Positions 1-12,739 of a stretch of DNA of 64,000 bases are shown here, piece by piece (the first letter of the stretch is position 1; each line of letters opens with the position of its first letter). A program made the position numbers and the translations under genes. The notes under the pieces were generated by a model, which was given only the letters and a program-made list of their open reading frames with translations, did not search any database and was not told the origin of the DNA. Source of the DNA: Candolleomyces eurysporus (taxonomy: Eukaryota; Basidiomycota; Agaricomycetes; Agaricales; Psathyrellaceae); assembly GCA_027579435.1 (NCBI GenBank), contig JANBPK010000869.1, positions 33,758 to 97,757 of the forward strand, given 5' to 3'.

Positions 1-2583
1 GGTCTGGTCATTCCCTTGACTCAGCCTTGAGCCGCTTCAGTTCCTCGCGCCGCATTGCAGTTTATCACAGCCACCCAGCCACGCCACCAGCCATGGACTT
101 CATCGTTTCAAAAGACCATTCGTGCTGCTCCAGCACTTGTACTCGATTAATGTGAAGCCGCCTGATTCCTAGACCCTCTGGTCGTGCCGCCTGAGTGTCC
201 GGGCAGTTGCGTGTAAAAGGTATCAGACTTTCTGAAGCCACTTGAGTCGAGCCGCCTGACTTTTAGCGTGGCGTCAATTCAAGTAGTTTCGCCGGTCAGG
301 GTATAATACAACTGGGGCGGCTTCAAGTTGACAGCCTCGAGTAGCTTCAACTCTCGTGTCCCTAGAGTTGTAGTACTAACTCTTTTCCTTCTCAAGCCGT
401 GTGAACCTTATCGATAGCGTAGTCATTCTTGTACTTAGAGACTCAGACTGCGTCAACTTTATAGTTTATTATTGCAAAAATTGAACTTATATTCGCTAAA
501 ACAAATGCGGTCATATCACTGTGGAAAACCATCAATGGAATATACCAGCCAAACTGATGGGAAGATGGTGATGTGCAGGTAGCGAACTAGGACACTCTAA
601 CAACCAAACTATAGAACTAAAACACACACACACAACCACAACAACACAACACACCAAATACCTTCGTGAAGATAGAGGCGGGCAAGGGGTATAGGTAAAA
701 GCTCTAAGTCAAGTTGACAGAGGCTTCTAGAACTCTTCTTGTACAATCGCAAGTTCAAGGGGGAGCTAAGGCTCAACCAGCAACGATAGAAATGCTTCAC
801 AAAGTGACTTCACTAACACATGGTAAGGTTCGAGATACGACGGATAACTTGGCAAACAGAGGGCACAGCCTTGAGTGACTTTAACACAAGAACAATTCGA
901 TAAACGCAAGCGACACGACTCTGATTGACTTCGCAAACTTAAACAACTCTTTTCTCAATAACAGATGGCTCTCATAGATTCCTGGGAACACAGTCCCGAC
1001 GCGAAATACAAACGCTAGCTACCTGCTAATGCTATAATAGATAAAACAGAGATGTATATATATGTAATTATTGTTTGGCAAACAGGCAAAGAAACAAACA
1101 GATGACAGAGATGGAGAGAGATAAGAAACACAATCACATGAGGGTATCAAAGGCCAAGAGTTGAGTCTCGAACCATAGAACGCAGCCCAGGCACTTTGCG
1201 AATCTGTTCTGGACGCGGCTGTTATCGAGTCTGCATGGATATTCACCGAGGATTGCTTCTGGAGAGCGCGCCCTTCTGCTCGCGCACCTAATCCAACAAA
1301 TTGATCTGAATTTTGGGTGCTTGGCTCCACCAAGCCATACTGCTTCACTACTCTGCTGACTCTTTCTTTCTCTTGGCTATGGACAGGCTGACTGAGCTTC
1401 GGGTAGATGACCACATAAGCTTTAGTCTTGCTTTCCGGTTTTCCGTACAGGTTCATGAACTTCAGACAATTCTCCGAAGCTCATCAACTAACGGTGATAC
1501 CTTCCAAAGATGGTAAGGTCAGCGCTTATTGACTTGACAGATCGACGATCATGTTCTCGAAGCCATCGGCTACTTCATGAAGACTTCCACTTAGCAATGT
1601 CAGGGCGAATTCCCTTGTAGTACGCATAACTCCCGCTGATATCGTCCCTCGCCAGGTCAGGCATATCAGGTAGCTTCAATTCTAGTTGTAGCTGTTTCAG
1701 ATACATTCACAAGGCCTTCACAAACTTAAAGTACCGTTGTAGAACTGTCTTACTTGTTTTTCTCGTCTCTGCTAGGTAGTCTGCTTAGTTGGCAACCAGG
1801 GAAAGTTCCAACTCTATAGTTCCCAACTTCACAAAGATCTTCTTTACACATAAGTCAGTTCACGAACATTAGAACAAGTTTGCGAATTTTATAGGGTGTT
1901 TGCACACTCGGCGCATCAATGGAGGCTCACTGGCTTGGTGCCTGGGACATGGATACAAAGTACCCGAGTCAAAATGCTTTGGAATTTCTAAGTTCAGGAT
2001 TATCACAGTCCTTTATTGCAAAAAATAACATAGTACATGCATAGGCTGGTCTATGATAAAAGAGTAGATGGAAAATTAATAAGAATCAATGCTAAAGATG
2101 GAACCACAGTTCAAATAGGACATAATGAATATAATAATACAATGTAAATGCCAAAATGATAATTACAGGTCTAATTACCACAATTTGAGGCTCAAAAAGC
2201 ATAGGGAAAGGTCAATAGTAAGCATCTTTTAGCACAGTGGTGGTGGTGTAGGTCAGAATAGCAAAGGTTACATGCGAGAGTGTGTTTTTGGGTATTGCCA
2301 AACTTGCAGCTGACCATGGACGCAGGTGGGCAGGATGGATTTCTCTTTTTGGAGGCCAGAAAGATTAGTCAGAAATTACGTAAATATTAGTCAGCAAATC
2401 TGTTGTGTTTTCATGTAGAGGATTATGGGTTTTCATGGGTTTTCATGGGTACTTATGGCAAGTACTTGTGCCTTCAGAATCCATACTTGGATCCTCATGA
2501 GTATTTTCCCATGAGTGACTTGGACCCATGGATCCGACTTTTTGTGAGTACTCATAGAAGACTCAGACTCATGGACAGCCTTA
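1..2583. other. Unassigned leader region, no gene recognised
   Basis: No open reading frame here has a recognisable domain or a convincing exon structure. The first kilobase carries a loosely repeated motif of the form GCCGCYTGA (for example near 31, 153, 185 and 257) and a short CA-rich tract near 622-660. A minus-strand reading frame at 1019-1456 is open for 145 codons but resembles nothing I know. The text from about 2584 onward becomes homologous to the other repeat units, so this stretch lies outside the amplified unit. Confidence 0.5.
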
Positions 2584-4437
2584 CTTCTTACTATTACACT
2601 TGCAATTTAACTTGATACCTGTGGTCAATGGGCTGATGCTTTGCACAGCAGTTCGCTGAGGCATTTTAGCCTGTGTGGGCTTTGGCATTCTACTCAGCTC
2701 TTTGGGTGCTTGGCTCTAAAGCTAAACAATGGTGAGGTGCAGAACAGAAGAATAATGTGCATGGGAAAGACATACTAGATCAAGTGCTGGAGCTTAAAGC
2801 TCACCATCAATGCAAAAGCTTGGTGGCAAAGGCTCAAGGTAACAATGTACCTGAGTCAAAATGCCTTGGAACCTTTCAATTTCTGACCCTGTTCATGGAA
2901 AACAACAAATTCCCAGTTCCAAGCTTGCCAGTGCTGATAGCATTTGCAACTTTGGATTGAATTCTCATCAAGATATTGGAGTGGGCTTGAGTGGCTGTGG
3001 TGAGGGATGGAAGGAATATCTTGTTGCTAGCACCTGCAGACAGGCCTGTGGGCAAGGTGCTGATTGCCAAATTGGGCTCTGTATCTGCACCTGTGGCCAC
3101 CTGTACGGCTGTACCCACTTACCTGGCAGGTAGGCCCAGCTGTGTTAAACACTATCAGCATTCTCCAATCCTCTTATCCACTATCCACAAACACTTCCAA
3201 ATATGCAGCAGAATAACATTGTATTAAATATACACAGCAGCATCTATATGAATGCAACATTTGGTCACAAAGAGAGAGACTGAAATGAGGATACCAGCGA
3301 GTGATGGCAACATGGTATGAATATACATCAACATGTGATCAAAGTATGTACTATGCATAGGTGCAACAACAATGGAACAAGTCCAGAAAAGTGAATAGAG
3401 AGAAAAAGTGAGAGAGATAGAGAGATAGAGGAGTCAGATAGAGAGATGGATAGAGAAGGAGGGGCATGGCTCCCCCAAAAGTGAAACACAAAAGAGGGAC
3501 CCATTCATCTAACAAGAATGCATGTATGGTGCGTGCAGATGCATGGCCCGCAGCACAAGAAAGTAGATTCAAACTGACAGCAATAGTCAAAAGAGGAGGC
3601 GAAATGAATTCAGCAACATGCACAACAAATAAAGAAGTGATAAAAAANGCAAAATATTTCACAGCAAAATGGAGTGCAACAGATAGTAACAGTGATAGTG
3701 CAAATGAAGAAATAAGTGATGAATATGCAACACAGAAGAGGAGAGAATAAAAAGATGAATCTATTTTTTTGTTGTCTAACCCCCGAAATAGCGAGAGGGC
3801 AATATCCCATTCCACCAACGAACCGAACTGACAGAGCACCGAGCAACCAAGCAATTGACCGAGAGCAACAAACAGCAGCAACCATCCAATACAGCAAACG
3901 ACATCAACGACCAACGCGACCGGACTAATGGACCCAAAGACGATATGATAGCAAGTGATTATAAGTGTGGTGTTGTTGGTGGTGAATAATATGGATACAG
4001 AAGATTACGATTATGCTTGCCGAACGAGTGGAGAGATGATTCCAAAAGAGTGACGTTGTATCGATACAGTAAGGACCGTGTTGCAATGCAGATGATGCCG
4101 AAGAGAGAGAAGGGAAACGATTGAAATGAGTGTGTGATTCCCGAATACCAATGCTGGATGGATGGATTATATGATGATACAGAAATTCGAATGCACGACG
4201 AGAGGTGTCGCAGGATTAGGGCAATGAAATGGCTGAAAAGGTAACGAGCGTGTGTATCCTGGGAGGGAGCGTAGAGTTGACGGTCCATTATACGATGTCG
4301 AGTTAAGATAGATAAGGTAGATTAGGGATTAACACGTCTTCAGTCGGTTGGTCGGTCGGTATCTCGGTGAGTCACTGCTAAGAGAACTTGCATTGAGTAA
4401 CAATTCAAGCGAGAAAGAGAACAGCGAAAAACTCACC
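2584..4437. repeat. AT-rich leader of repeat unit 1
   Basis: This stretch is homologous, nearly base for base, to about 21690-23540 and 59850-61702. It holds no supportable gene; the open frames on both strands are short and differ between copies. It contains a GAGA/GATA-rich simple repeat near 3396-3465. Around 2656-2872 a block is bounded by an inverted, degenerate motif (core GGCATTTT at the left, AAAATGCC at the right), which suggests a small old inverted-repeat element. The 3' end of the minus-strand Ser/Pro-rich gene follows. Confidence 0.7.
3396..3465. repeat. GAGA/GATA simple repeat, unit 1
   Basis: A purine-rich run of GAGAGA and GATAGA units. Equivalent tracts lie at about 22490-22556 and 60644-60710 and differ slightly in length, as expected for slippage after the units duplicated. 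Confidence 0.8.
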
Positions 4438-7400
4438 TCAAGCAAACTCCTCCTTCCCCATCATCCTCGCCGCGAAATTCCTCAACTTCTTCCCACCCTG
4501 ACTCTGCTGCTGCTGCGTCCTCAAGCTCCCAAGACTAGGCGAGCTCTTCAACCTCAACCTCACCATCATCCTGTCTCTCGCCTTATCCGGGTTCATCACC
4601 GCTCCATTCCCGTTGCCATTGGGCACGCTAATCCCAGGAGGGAAGAGCCCATTAGTCAACGCTGCCGATCCCGGAATCGAGGGTAAGCTGGGACTGGGGG
4701 GCCACTCATGCATGCCACCTTGAGCGAAGTCTTTGGGCGGTACAGGCGGAGGAGGCAACGACGATCCACTGTCATCCGACTTCCTCAGCACATCTCCCAT
4801 TCCCGGTAGTTGCTGTTGTGGAGAATATGACGTGGCGAACGCGTGCTCGGAAACGTTGAACCCATGCTCCATCCCAGGCGTAGCCGGAGGCGATACCATC
4901 CACCCACTCGTACCCGCACCCAACTCCTGGATCCCTCCTCTGTTCACCAACAAGTTCAGGTTGGACACGGACCGACTCGTCCTCAAGTTCGGAGACAGGC
5001 CGTTGGGACCAATACCGCCGATGATCGAACTCGCTCGCGACTCGCGCGGACTGGTACCGGCGGTCAAGCTGAAACCTGACGCCAAACTTGAGGGCGTAGG
5101 TGGAACACTGTTCCCTACTCCGGTCCCACCACTGATGACATTCCCGTAGTCCTCGTCATCCCACTGCTGACTGATCATCGTCGCTCTCCTGCTTTTACTC
5201 TTGCCCTGCGAACCAAACGACTTGAGTGAGGTCCTACTCTCCATCCTCGGCAGCGTATGAAGGGGTGGCACAGGTGGCACCGGTGGGACACGTTCACTGG
5301 GCAACGCCTCCCAAGCTCCATTCGTCGACCGCAAGTCAGGCTCAGACGCATTCGTCATGCTCTTCCTCTCATGTGCACCCGCGGGAGAGTAGGCCGAGGG
5401 CGATGACGTTGTCGTTGAAGGAGACGCAGATGACGCAGCCGAACCGGACCCAGCCAACTTGGAGAAGAAACTCGCCAACCGGCCCCTACTCTTCCCCTGT
5501 CCACTCCCCTCTTCCCCTCCTCCCACATTCCCATCGCCCCTCCCAAAGCTCTTCCTCTTCTCCTCTCTACTCTTCCTCGTGATCACAGGTGAGCTCGGAG
5601 CACTCTTCGACTTGTCTTTCTCCTTCTCGTCCTTCTTCTCGTCCCTCGACCTCCTCCCCCATCCCATCCGACTCCGCACACTCTCGTTCCCATTCACACC
5701 ACCACCGCTCGCCCCGTTGCTCCCATTGCTATTCTTCTTCTTCTTCGCCGACCTCACGCCCCCTGCAACGCCCATCATCCCACCCACACTCACACCCATC
5801 ATCGCCATCCCCATCATAGGCATGAGATCCGGGTCCTCCAAGTCGTCCTCGTTGTCAGAATAGTCATCGTCAAAGTAGCTCATACTCCTCTCGATCTTCG
5901 GAGGCTCCTCCACTGCCTGGTGTCGCTGGTGCCGTCTCTGGTGGTCGTCATGGACAGCAGGTGCGCTNCTGCGGGNATAGGCGGCAACGGCGGACTCGTC
6001 GGAATAGCTTGCGGCGGCAGGGTCCTTCAACACGACACTATCCACGCTCCACCTCTTACTACTCCTCACATGAACATGCAGGGCAGGACGATCCCGGTGA
6101 GCTCTCAGCGTATCCTCTCCCTCGCCCAAATACTTGCTCGTCCTGCTCGAGCTCCTGAACCCCATCTCCTCATCGTTGTCCTCAAAGTGCTGTTGGTGGT
6201 GGTGGTGGTGGTGGTGGCGACCATCAAGGTGCTGATCGAATCCCATCTCCCGCCTCAACGCCTCAATCTCCTCGTCATGCTCCATCTCCCCGCTCTCCTC
6301 ACGCTCATGGTACGCACTCCCACTCCCATACCCATACTCTTCTTCCTCACTCCTCTCAACCATTGACCTCCGACTCAGCCTCCTAGCCCCGTTCTCGTCC
6401 CCAGCTCCAAAGGTAACAGACGCGGCACCTGGCGAAGGAATAGGGGAGGGGNAACCTAAACGCCCCATTCAACCCCGCCAACATCCCCACGTCCAACCCC
6501 AAGTCCAGCGGAGGAGCCGGAGGCGGCCTCTTCGGCGGCGGCCCCAACCTCCTCGCCAAATCCGCTTTCGTCAAAATCGGCGCAGCATCCAACAGCGGCG
6601 TAACACCCGGGGACGACGGCAGCGAGGGCAGCGGCGGCGACGAAGGCAGAGCCGGCAGGGGGGGAGACGCCAACGCCTTGGACGGCGACCTCGAATGCGC
6701 CTTGGACGACGACCGCGAATGAGCCTTGGACGACGACCTCGAGTGGTTCGACGACGACGACGACTTGGACGGAGACCCTGAGTGAACCTTCGAGCTCGAC
6801 CCCTCCCTCGAATACCCCGCACTCCCGTTCTGAGGCCCCAGGTAGATCTGGCTGCTGCTCGCATACGGGCTCCCGTAGATCCCAAACAGCCCTGCTGGTT
6901 CGTTGGCGGTGGCAGGTGTATTTGGGGGAGGCGTCGTCACACCCATGACCGGGCTTCCACCATCAGCAGCAGCGTCGGCGACGTTCCACTGCCTCCTCGG
7001 CGTATGCATCTGCGACGAAGGGGGGTACGGCGCTTTCCGCGTAGGAGNTGACGTTGATCANTCGTCCGCACCGAATAGCTCGGGCGGTGANCCCAAAGAC
7101 GGGGGAGGTGTAACGGGTCTCGAGTCAGCGACGCTTGCAGGNGGNGAGGTGTTGTACTGCGGAACAACAGGCATAGACGCCGAGTGGACGAGGGGCGCCG
7201 GTCTTCGAGGCGCGAAAAGGTCACCAAGAGGCAACACAGGGTCCGCTTGGGGCCTCCTCTGCTGCTCCTGCACCTCCTCCATAATCCGCTCCGGGTGAGC
7301 ACTCCTCTCTTCTTCTCCTTCCCGACCTGCATCCGCATCGGTGGTAACAGCGACAACCGTCCTCCCCCTGCTCTCCCAGTCCTCGTCATCCTTCTCAGCG

Positions 7401-9045
7401 GTGTGCCCAGCCGAAGAGAACAGGGTGGAATTCCGGTTCTCCAAGAGCTCGCCCAGCCGCCTGCTAACCTCCTCCGAATCGACGATATACACCGCATGCC
7501 GCGTCCCAGCCCCACCCTCCACTTCACTCACTACACGTCCACCGCCCGAAGGTGTGCCCACAGCCGACAATATCGAGGTCCCAGGGGGAGTCCGGAAACC
7601 AGGTGAGGTTGAGTAAGTCGATAGCAAGTTTGCGTCTACAAAGGCAAAGAGGTGAGTTAGCATCACGAACAGTACAAGAAAAAATAAATGCAGAGAAATA
7701 AAATATAAGAATAATAAATGAAAAAAAAGGCGTACCAGATCCACTCCTCGACCTCGTCTGCGTCCTCACACCAACCCCAGGCCCAAGCCCAAGCCCCAAA
7801 CTCGCACGCGACGGTTTAGGCGGGGGAACAGGCGGGAACGACCATCCCTCCAACTGCATATCTTCATCATCAGGTTGGTTCACGCCCGAGGACGTGAGCG
7901 CCGCGGTATTGACGGTATGAGCAGCAGACATGGGCGATGCCGAAGCAGAAGCAATCGACGACGATCCTCCGAATCTCGCCATCGGGCTTGGGATCCCCGA
8001 ACCCGAATAGAGAACGAACGCGCGTGGTGGGTGTATGCATGTGCGTGAGCACTAGCACCCGCGTACTCCTGATTCTGATTCGAGCTCGACGCCAACGCCG
8101 GGACCTGCTGCTGCTGCAACTGCGACACCACACTCGCACTCTGACTCCTCAAACTCGAGCTGACCGGCACGTGCGACGTCGACGTCAAATTCGTCGTAAT
8201 TGCAGTCGGCACAATCGTCGACGCCGACCCGCTGCTGCTCGTCCCNTGAAGCGACCGTCTCCTCCGTTCCCGTCGGACTCAGTGTGAGCAGCTCCAGCGC
8301 GCTAGTGGTCATCGCCGGCGTCAAAGGGACCGCTTGCGGTGGTGAAGGCGCCTCTGCTGTTGATCTCTCCGTTGTTGGGCTAACGAGATGATCTTCGTCA
8401 TCCGCTTCCATCCGCTCGTGTTTCAAGATATCATGCGGGGTGTGCCCGGCAATGCCCCATTAGCGGCATCACCCTCCACGTCCTCCTCCTTGACTTCCTT
8501 CAACAGGGAGAACGAGGGCTTCCTCGCCAGGGAGGGTTTACGTGAAAAGCGATAGCGAATGCGGACGGGACGAGAGTTGGGGTGAATGTTGAGACGAGAC
8601 GTGTTGTTGTTGTAGCGACTGCAGAGAGGGGCGGGAATGTAATGACGGGACTTGTTGCTGCTGTCCTTGGGAATGCAACGAGCTCAGGGACGTGACGGAT
8701 GGATAGGAGCTGAGCAACGGCGTAGGGAACAGGGATGGCGACGACGGGATGAGCGAGGGAGACAAAGCTGGGGAAATGGAATTCCGTTGTTGGTGAGCGA
8801 TCATAGGCGAGTTGTTTCGGTGGTGGTGCGGAACAGGCGTAGTCACTTCGTCCTCTCGAGTCTTTTCTGAATGCGTCGAATAGCCGTACCGAGGTGGCGT
8901 CGTAGTAGACGAGTGCTGTACGAAAATATGCCAATCAGCGCTCTGTCCACTTGACCACAACCATTCAAACACGAAACATGATATGATAGATACACACCGT
9001 TTTGGATGGAGACTTGGGCGACATGGTCAGATAATTGTCTGACAT
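4438..9045 (-). CDS. Large disordered Ser/Pro-rich protein, copy 1
   Basis: I do not recognise the family. The likely start is the ATG at 9045, a 16-residue first exon (8998-9045) beginning MSDNYLTMSPKSPSKT. An intron with clear GT..AG ends follows (8916-8997). The remaining exons encode a very long low-complexity protein: Ser/Pro/Gln-rich at the N-terminus, then PPVPPPKP and PPPKRPPPAPP proline motifs, RSPSK-type repeats near 6700, a His run near 6190-6213, an acidic stretch (DDDYSDNEDDLEDPD), a Met/Gly-rich segment (MPMMGMAMMG), and a basic C-terminus ending MMGKEEFA. An intron at about 7636-7737 is visible by comparison with copy 2. An extra A near 8543, an extra G near 6032 and several single Ns disturb the frame compared with copy 2, so whether this copy is intact is uncertain. 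The proline motifs suggest SH3-type binding and a scaffold role, but that is inference only. Confidence 0.7.
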
Positions 9046-9159
9046 TATCGTCTAGCCCACTGGGCAAGTCACGTCGATGACCCTTCTTTGGATAGCGCAA
9101 CCTGTCCCGGGGAGGGGAGCGCAGAGGCAGGACCTATTTTGCGGTCAGCGAACTAAACG

Positions 9160-10230
9160 TCAGAAACGCGCTATCCATATCCTCCGGCTCAGACGCCGGC
9201 AAGGCCAGCTGAGCTCTCCAGTGCGTGGTAGGAAGTGAGGCGACACGTTCGTGTAAGAAGCGGCGGTGACGCCAGGGAAGGGAGGTCGCCAGGTGCTGAG
9301 GAGGGGCGCCTTGAATGGTGAGCGATCACCGCAGTAAAGGACTCGGATCGCATCTTCAAGAACAAAGTTGAGTGAGGATCGAAAAAATGCCATGGACCCT
9401 ATGACTTTCAACGATTTCCTCCACGAGTTGCCAGAAATCCTTTCGGCAAGGTGACGCCAGCGAAGAGATTCCATGGTCCCACGGTCCCGTCTATTCTTGA
9501 TACTACCGCCATCGTTAAATCCAAACCGTCTAGTACACCTAGCTCACTGACTTAACCTGCTGGGCATTGAATACGAGGTTAGGCTTTCCCGGAGTGTCTT
9601 TCGGTATCCATCCAGGTACCCTACACATGTCCTTTAACTGCCCTCGTCAAAGCATTGCCTTGCAGTCCGCCTCCGGCCCCGTCTCCGGCTATACCTACAA
9701 CACACCCCAAGCGCCTTCGACGACTAGCAACGTGAAAAGCCACGACGACCAATGTGTTCTACGCCATCAACGCCGTCTACGATATTGCTTACCGATATGG
9801 GTTTATAGGGGTGTAGATGAGCGTCCAGAACGCCCCTGTGGGTAGCTTGCCTCTGCGTTAATCATTGGCGCTGATCGCGGTGGTAGGTGTAGCCCAATCG
9901 TCCACCAGATAACCACAAGCCGAAGGATTAGTGGAGGTACCGGTCGGTGCTTGCAGGGCACTGGAACCTTGCTGAAACCCGCGGAATCGGTTGGAGTGTG
10001 TGATGCTTCGGCCGAGTGAGTTTCTACACTTGATTCCCTTGCCCTTTCCTTGTTGAACCCTCACCGGTGTCAGGACTAAGCTTTACTCGATCAGCACTAC
10101 CACTCACGTTCCCTCTGCATCACTTCAACGCCGCTGGCCACCGTATGTCGAACCTTCTATGGAGCAGCCGGTTGACTGGCATATCGATGCTGACTCGTCT
10201 TCCATTCTTCGCTAATAGATATTGGTGAGC
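9160..10230 (+). pseudogene. Fungalysin (M36) relic a, unit 1, 5' part
   Basis: Fragments of an M36 fungalysin metalloprotease can be read in shifting frames. At about 9760-9800 the sequence encodes FYAINAVYDIAYRYG, matching the family's conserved stretch before the catalytic domain (usually with VHD). After a probable old intron, about 9895-9950 corresponds to the zinc-site region ending in a GGTGRCLQGT-like motif, but the HExxH segment is shortened and unreadable. Fungalysins are secreted zinc endopeptidases. This copy is missing its 3' part, which sits inverted at 12060-12480. Confidence 0.7.
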
Positions 10231-11696
10231 CCCCCGATTCTGTAAAACACAACTGTTCAAGCCTGTCAAAGGCAGACGACCGGCCTCTGGGACAGGTGCC
10301 AAGGTTATTGCTCAGGAGGTGGCTTGACTGCAACGATGCGTGCTACAGAGGTGAATGATGAATATGGCAAGGCCTCTACCATTGCAAGAGGAACGAATGT
10401 TCATCGAACCGCCGCTGGTAAGCCCATTCATTTCTTATCCTGTAATTCCGTTTTCGATATCCATACCACAGGTCTCCCTTCCCCCGACAAGCCTCACAGT
10501 CAGTTAGAAGAGCACCGTCTCAGCCGAACCGGGGCGACCTGTTCGAAAGCCTAGTCAAGCTTGCCCCCATTTCCACGAATCCAGGGCAATCCCTTCGAAA
10601 ACGTCTCCGTACCCTTACCGGCGGTGTCACTTCATCGACCATCCCCTTCTGCCCTTCGCATCGAGGGGTCATGAAACTCGGATCGTGCTGGCCAGCAGCT
10701 GGACACCCAAGATGCAAGGGCTGGATACGGACCTGTTCAAGTCAACGACTTCGCAACATTTTCACGCTCGGGAAATCAGTGTGAAGCTTTGCTTCTTGTC
10801 TACTATTGGGATGTTGGAAGCGGGTCCGCCGGCTCATATTAGCACTCATCTTTTTGGAAGACGCACGGCCTACATCGCTTCTGTGGGCGCCCCCAAGAAG
10901 AGACCATCATCGACGAATTCCACGTTTAGGTCGCGATACACACTCCCATTCCGCCTCCCTCCGAACCCACTCGCACCTGCTTCACATTCATCCCTTTGAC
11001 CCTCCCATTCCCGTGCCAACTGCTGGAGCGCAGCTTAAATGAGGCCCACCACCGCATCCTGCTTCCTTCGACCTTCCTTCTCCGATAAATACCTCCTCGA
11101 CGCTCTAGATATCATATTCCCATACCCAATATCCTCTCCACCCTTGGATGAACTCTGCGATCGGCCAGGAAACTTTTTTTTGCAATATCATTCCTTTTTG
11201 GCCTCCCATGCAGGCTTCGTATTGGACCGGTGGGGGTAGCTGCTCGTCGTCTCCGTCCCATGACCTATCTTATCCTCCATCCTACAAGCGCCTTGACTGT
11301 GTGTCTCATACCTTCTCAACCCCTTCCGTCACCCCTTCCACCTTTCCCACCTCTCCCTTCACCTCTTCAAACTCTCCTGGCTCAGCGTCGTCAGCAGCAG
11401 TTCGAGTAGTGTGCTCAGGACGCCGGGCAGTGAGTTTTGAGATTCGCCTGGTGGGTTCGGACCTGGGCGGTTTATATCGTTGCTGGCTTCGCCTGGATGA
11501 ATTCCTCAGATACTTCTTTGAGGTCTCCCGTGATGATTATGGCGACGAGTAGTCCGGTGGGGCAAGCTGGGATGCCACCGCCACCTTGGTCTGGTTGTAG
11601 TTGGGAGGCGGAGAGCTCTCCGTTACCCCAGTGGCGTGTGGGGTCTCGTTCGGTCGTGCACCTGTTTTCCGGTTGGATCGCTGAACCTTTGATCGA

Positions 11697-11832
11697 TTTT
11701 TTTTTCTCTACTCTTCTCTACCTAGGTTTCCTTTTCTTTTCCCCCTCTCTTTCTCTCTCCCTCTTCCATTTTCAACTGTCTATTTGCATATTTTCCTTCA
11801 AAGTCGCTCCCTCTCGCTCTCTTTCTTTTTCA
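11697..11832. repeat. Polypyrimidine tract
   Basis: A long run of T/C with CTCTCTTTCTCTC-like units. The reverse-complement counterpart in unit 2 is at about 30000-30145. It may mark an old intron or 3' region, but no gene could be fitted to it. Confidence 0.7.
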
Positions 11833-12059
11833 ATTGTGGAATGCACTATAATGCTTCATATACCTCATCTCTCTGCCAACTGCCACTTGTACATATGTAG
11901 CGGTCAAGAACGAGGAAGACGACAAACGCGGCAGATTTCTCGTTCCGGGTTCAACTGCTGCTACGCACCGGATTCCTTCGCCACACTGCCCATGTTTTTC
12001 GCCAACGAGTCGCGGGCCTGCCGGTCGGACATTCGGTCGAAAAGAGAACAGGAACTTTA

Positions 12060-12480
12060 TCTAGTAAAAGTACATTGGAATATTTAACGATATGGCCCGT
12101 AAAAATACACATTTAGTGACTGAAGGGAGCCGCAAGACGATGATGAAAACTGCACGGCGGACACCCTCTACCATCCAGAAGGAGAAGAGTTGCCCACAAA
12201 GACCCCTGCTCGCAAACGCTCTCCACAACGAGCACCTGTCCGCATCACCATAGCGGTTTTGGTTAGCCTGAGAGGAAGAATTGGGCACCCAATTCATAAC
12301 GGGGTCAAGATAGTCGAAAACGAGAGGTCTACGTGCAAGTGGGGTTGCAAAGCTGCAGAGCCAAAGAGTCGAAGAAAAGTGAGCATAGATCGACGATGTC
12401 GACCATCGGGATTGGTGATTGCAGCAGGGGAGACGCTGTACTAATCATAAGCGCAGCGTACATGGTGTGCAACATGTCGN
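12060..12480 (-). pseudogene. Fungalysin relic a, unit 1, inverted 3' part
   Basis: Read on the minus strand this encodes DMLHTMYAALM, then SLFFDSLALQLCNPTCT, then ANQNRYGDADRCSLWRAFAS. These three blocks match, in order, the fungalysin segments around WANMLHNVYAALV, the LALQPCNPTF segment and the NRYGGANKC..FASRGLG C-terminus. The frames are disconnected and no start or signal peptide is attached. In unit 2 the same blocks lie on the plus strand directly after the 5' part of relic a, so the orientation here is the derived one. Confidence 0.8.
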
Positions 12481-12739
12481 CCCGGGCCGTTCGAGTAGGG
12501 ATGAGGGAAGAAGTTGTGATTGCCTGCTGATATTGTCGTGCGAGAGGGTACTTGATCGGCGTAAACGGCGCGTTGAGCCTGAGCTCGAAAGCATTGGGCC
12601 GCAGGACGTCGAAGTTGAGTGGGGNTGGAAAGTGGGTACTCGCGTAGGATGGTGACGAGGAAGACCGACCGCGGCCGTGTTGCCCGACATGCTGGCTATT
12701 CCAAGTTGAGATGGGTGAGCGGGCAGACGAGGCTTCGTC

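Larger units (their letters stand above)
10231..12480. repeat. Inverted 2.25 kb segment relative to unit 2
   Basis: Unit 1 and unit 2 are collinear on both sides of this segment. The segment itself matches unit 2 (about 29343-31595) in reverse orientation. Both junctions fall in short C/G runs (GAGCCCC/CCGATT on the left, CGNCCCGGGCC on the right). The interior holds the 3' end of fungalysin relic a on the minus strand (12060-12480), a polypyrimidine tract (about 11697-11832) and several short ORFs that I cannot assign. Confidence 0.85.

Noticed and set aside
1019..1456. 145-codon minus-strand ORF as a gene
   Set aside because: No recognisable domain, no splice-supported extension, and the surrounding region has no other coding signal.
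3396..3465. GAGA/GATA tract as a CRISPR or satellite array
   Set aside because: It is a simple sequence repeat without spacers, in a eukaryotic genome.
5459..5863. Plus-strand Pro/Leu/Phe-rich ORF as a membrane protein
   Set aside because: It is the antisense shadow of the Ser/Pro-rich minus-strand gene; the Phe/Leu runs come from Lys/Glu-rich codons read backward.
10324..11552. Short plus-strand ORFs as a novel gene between the fungalysin relics
   Set aside because: The ORFs are partly conserved between units but contain stops and frame changes, and no splice model joined them.
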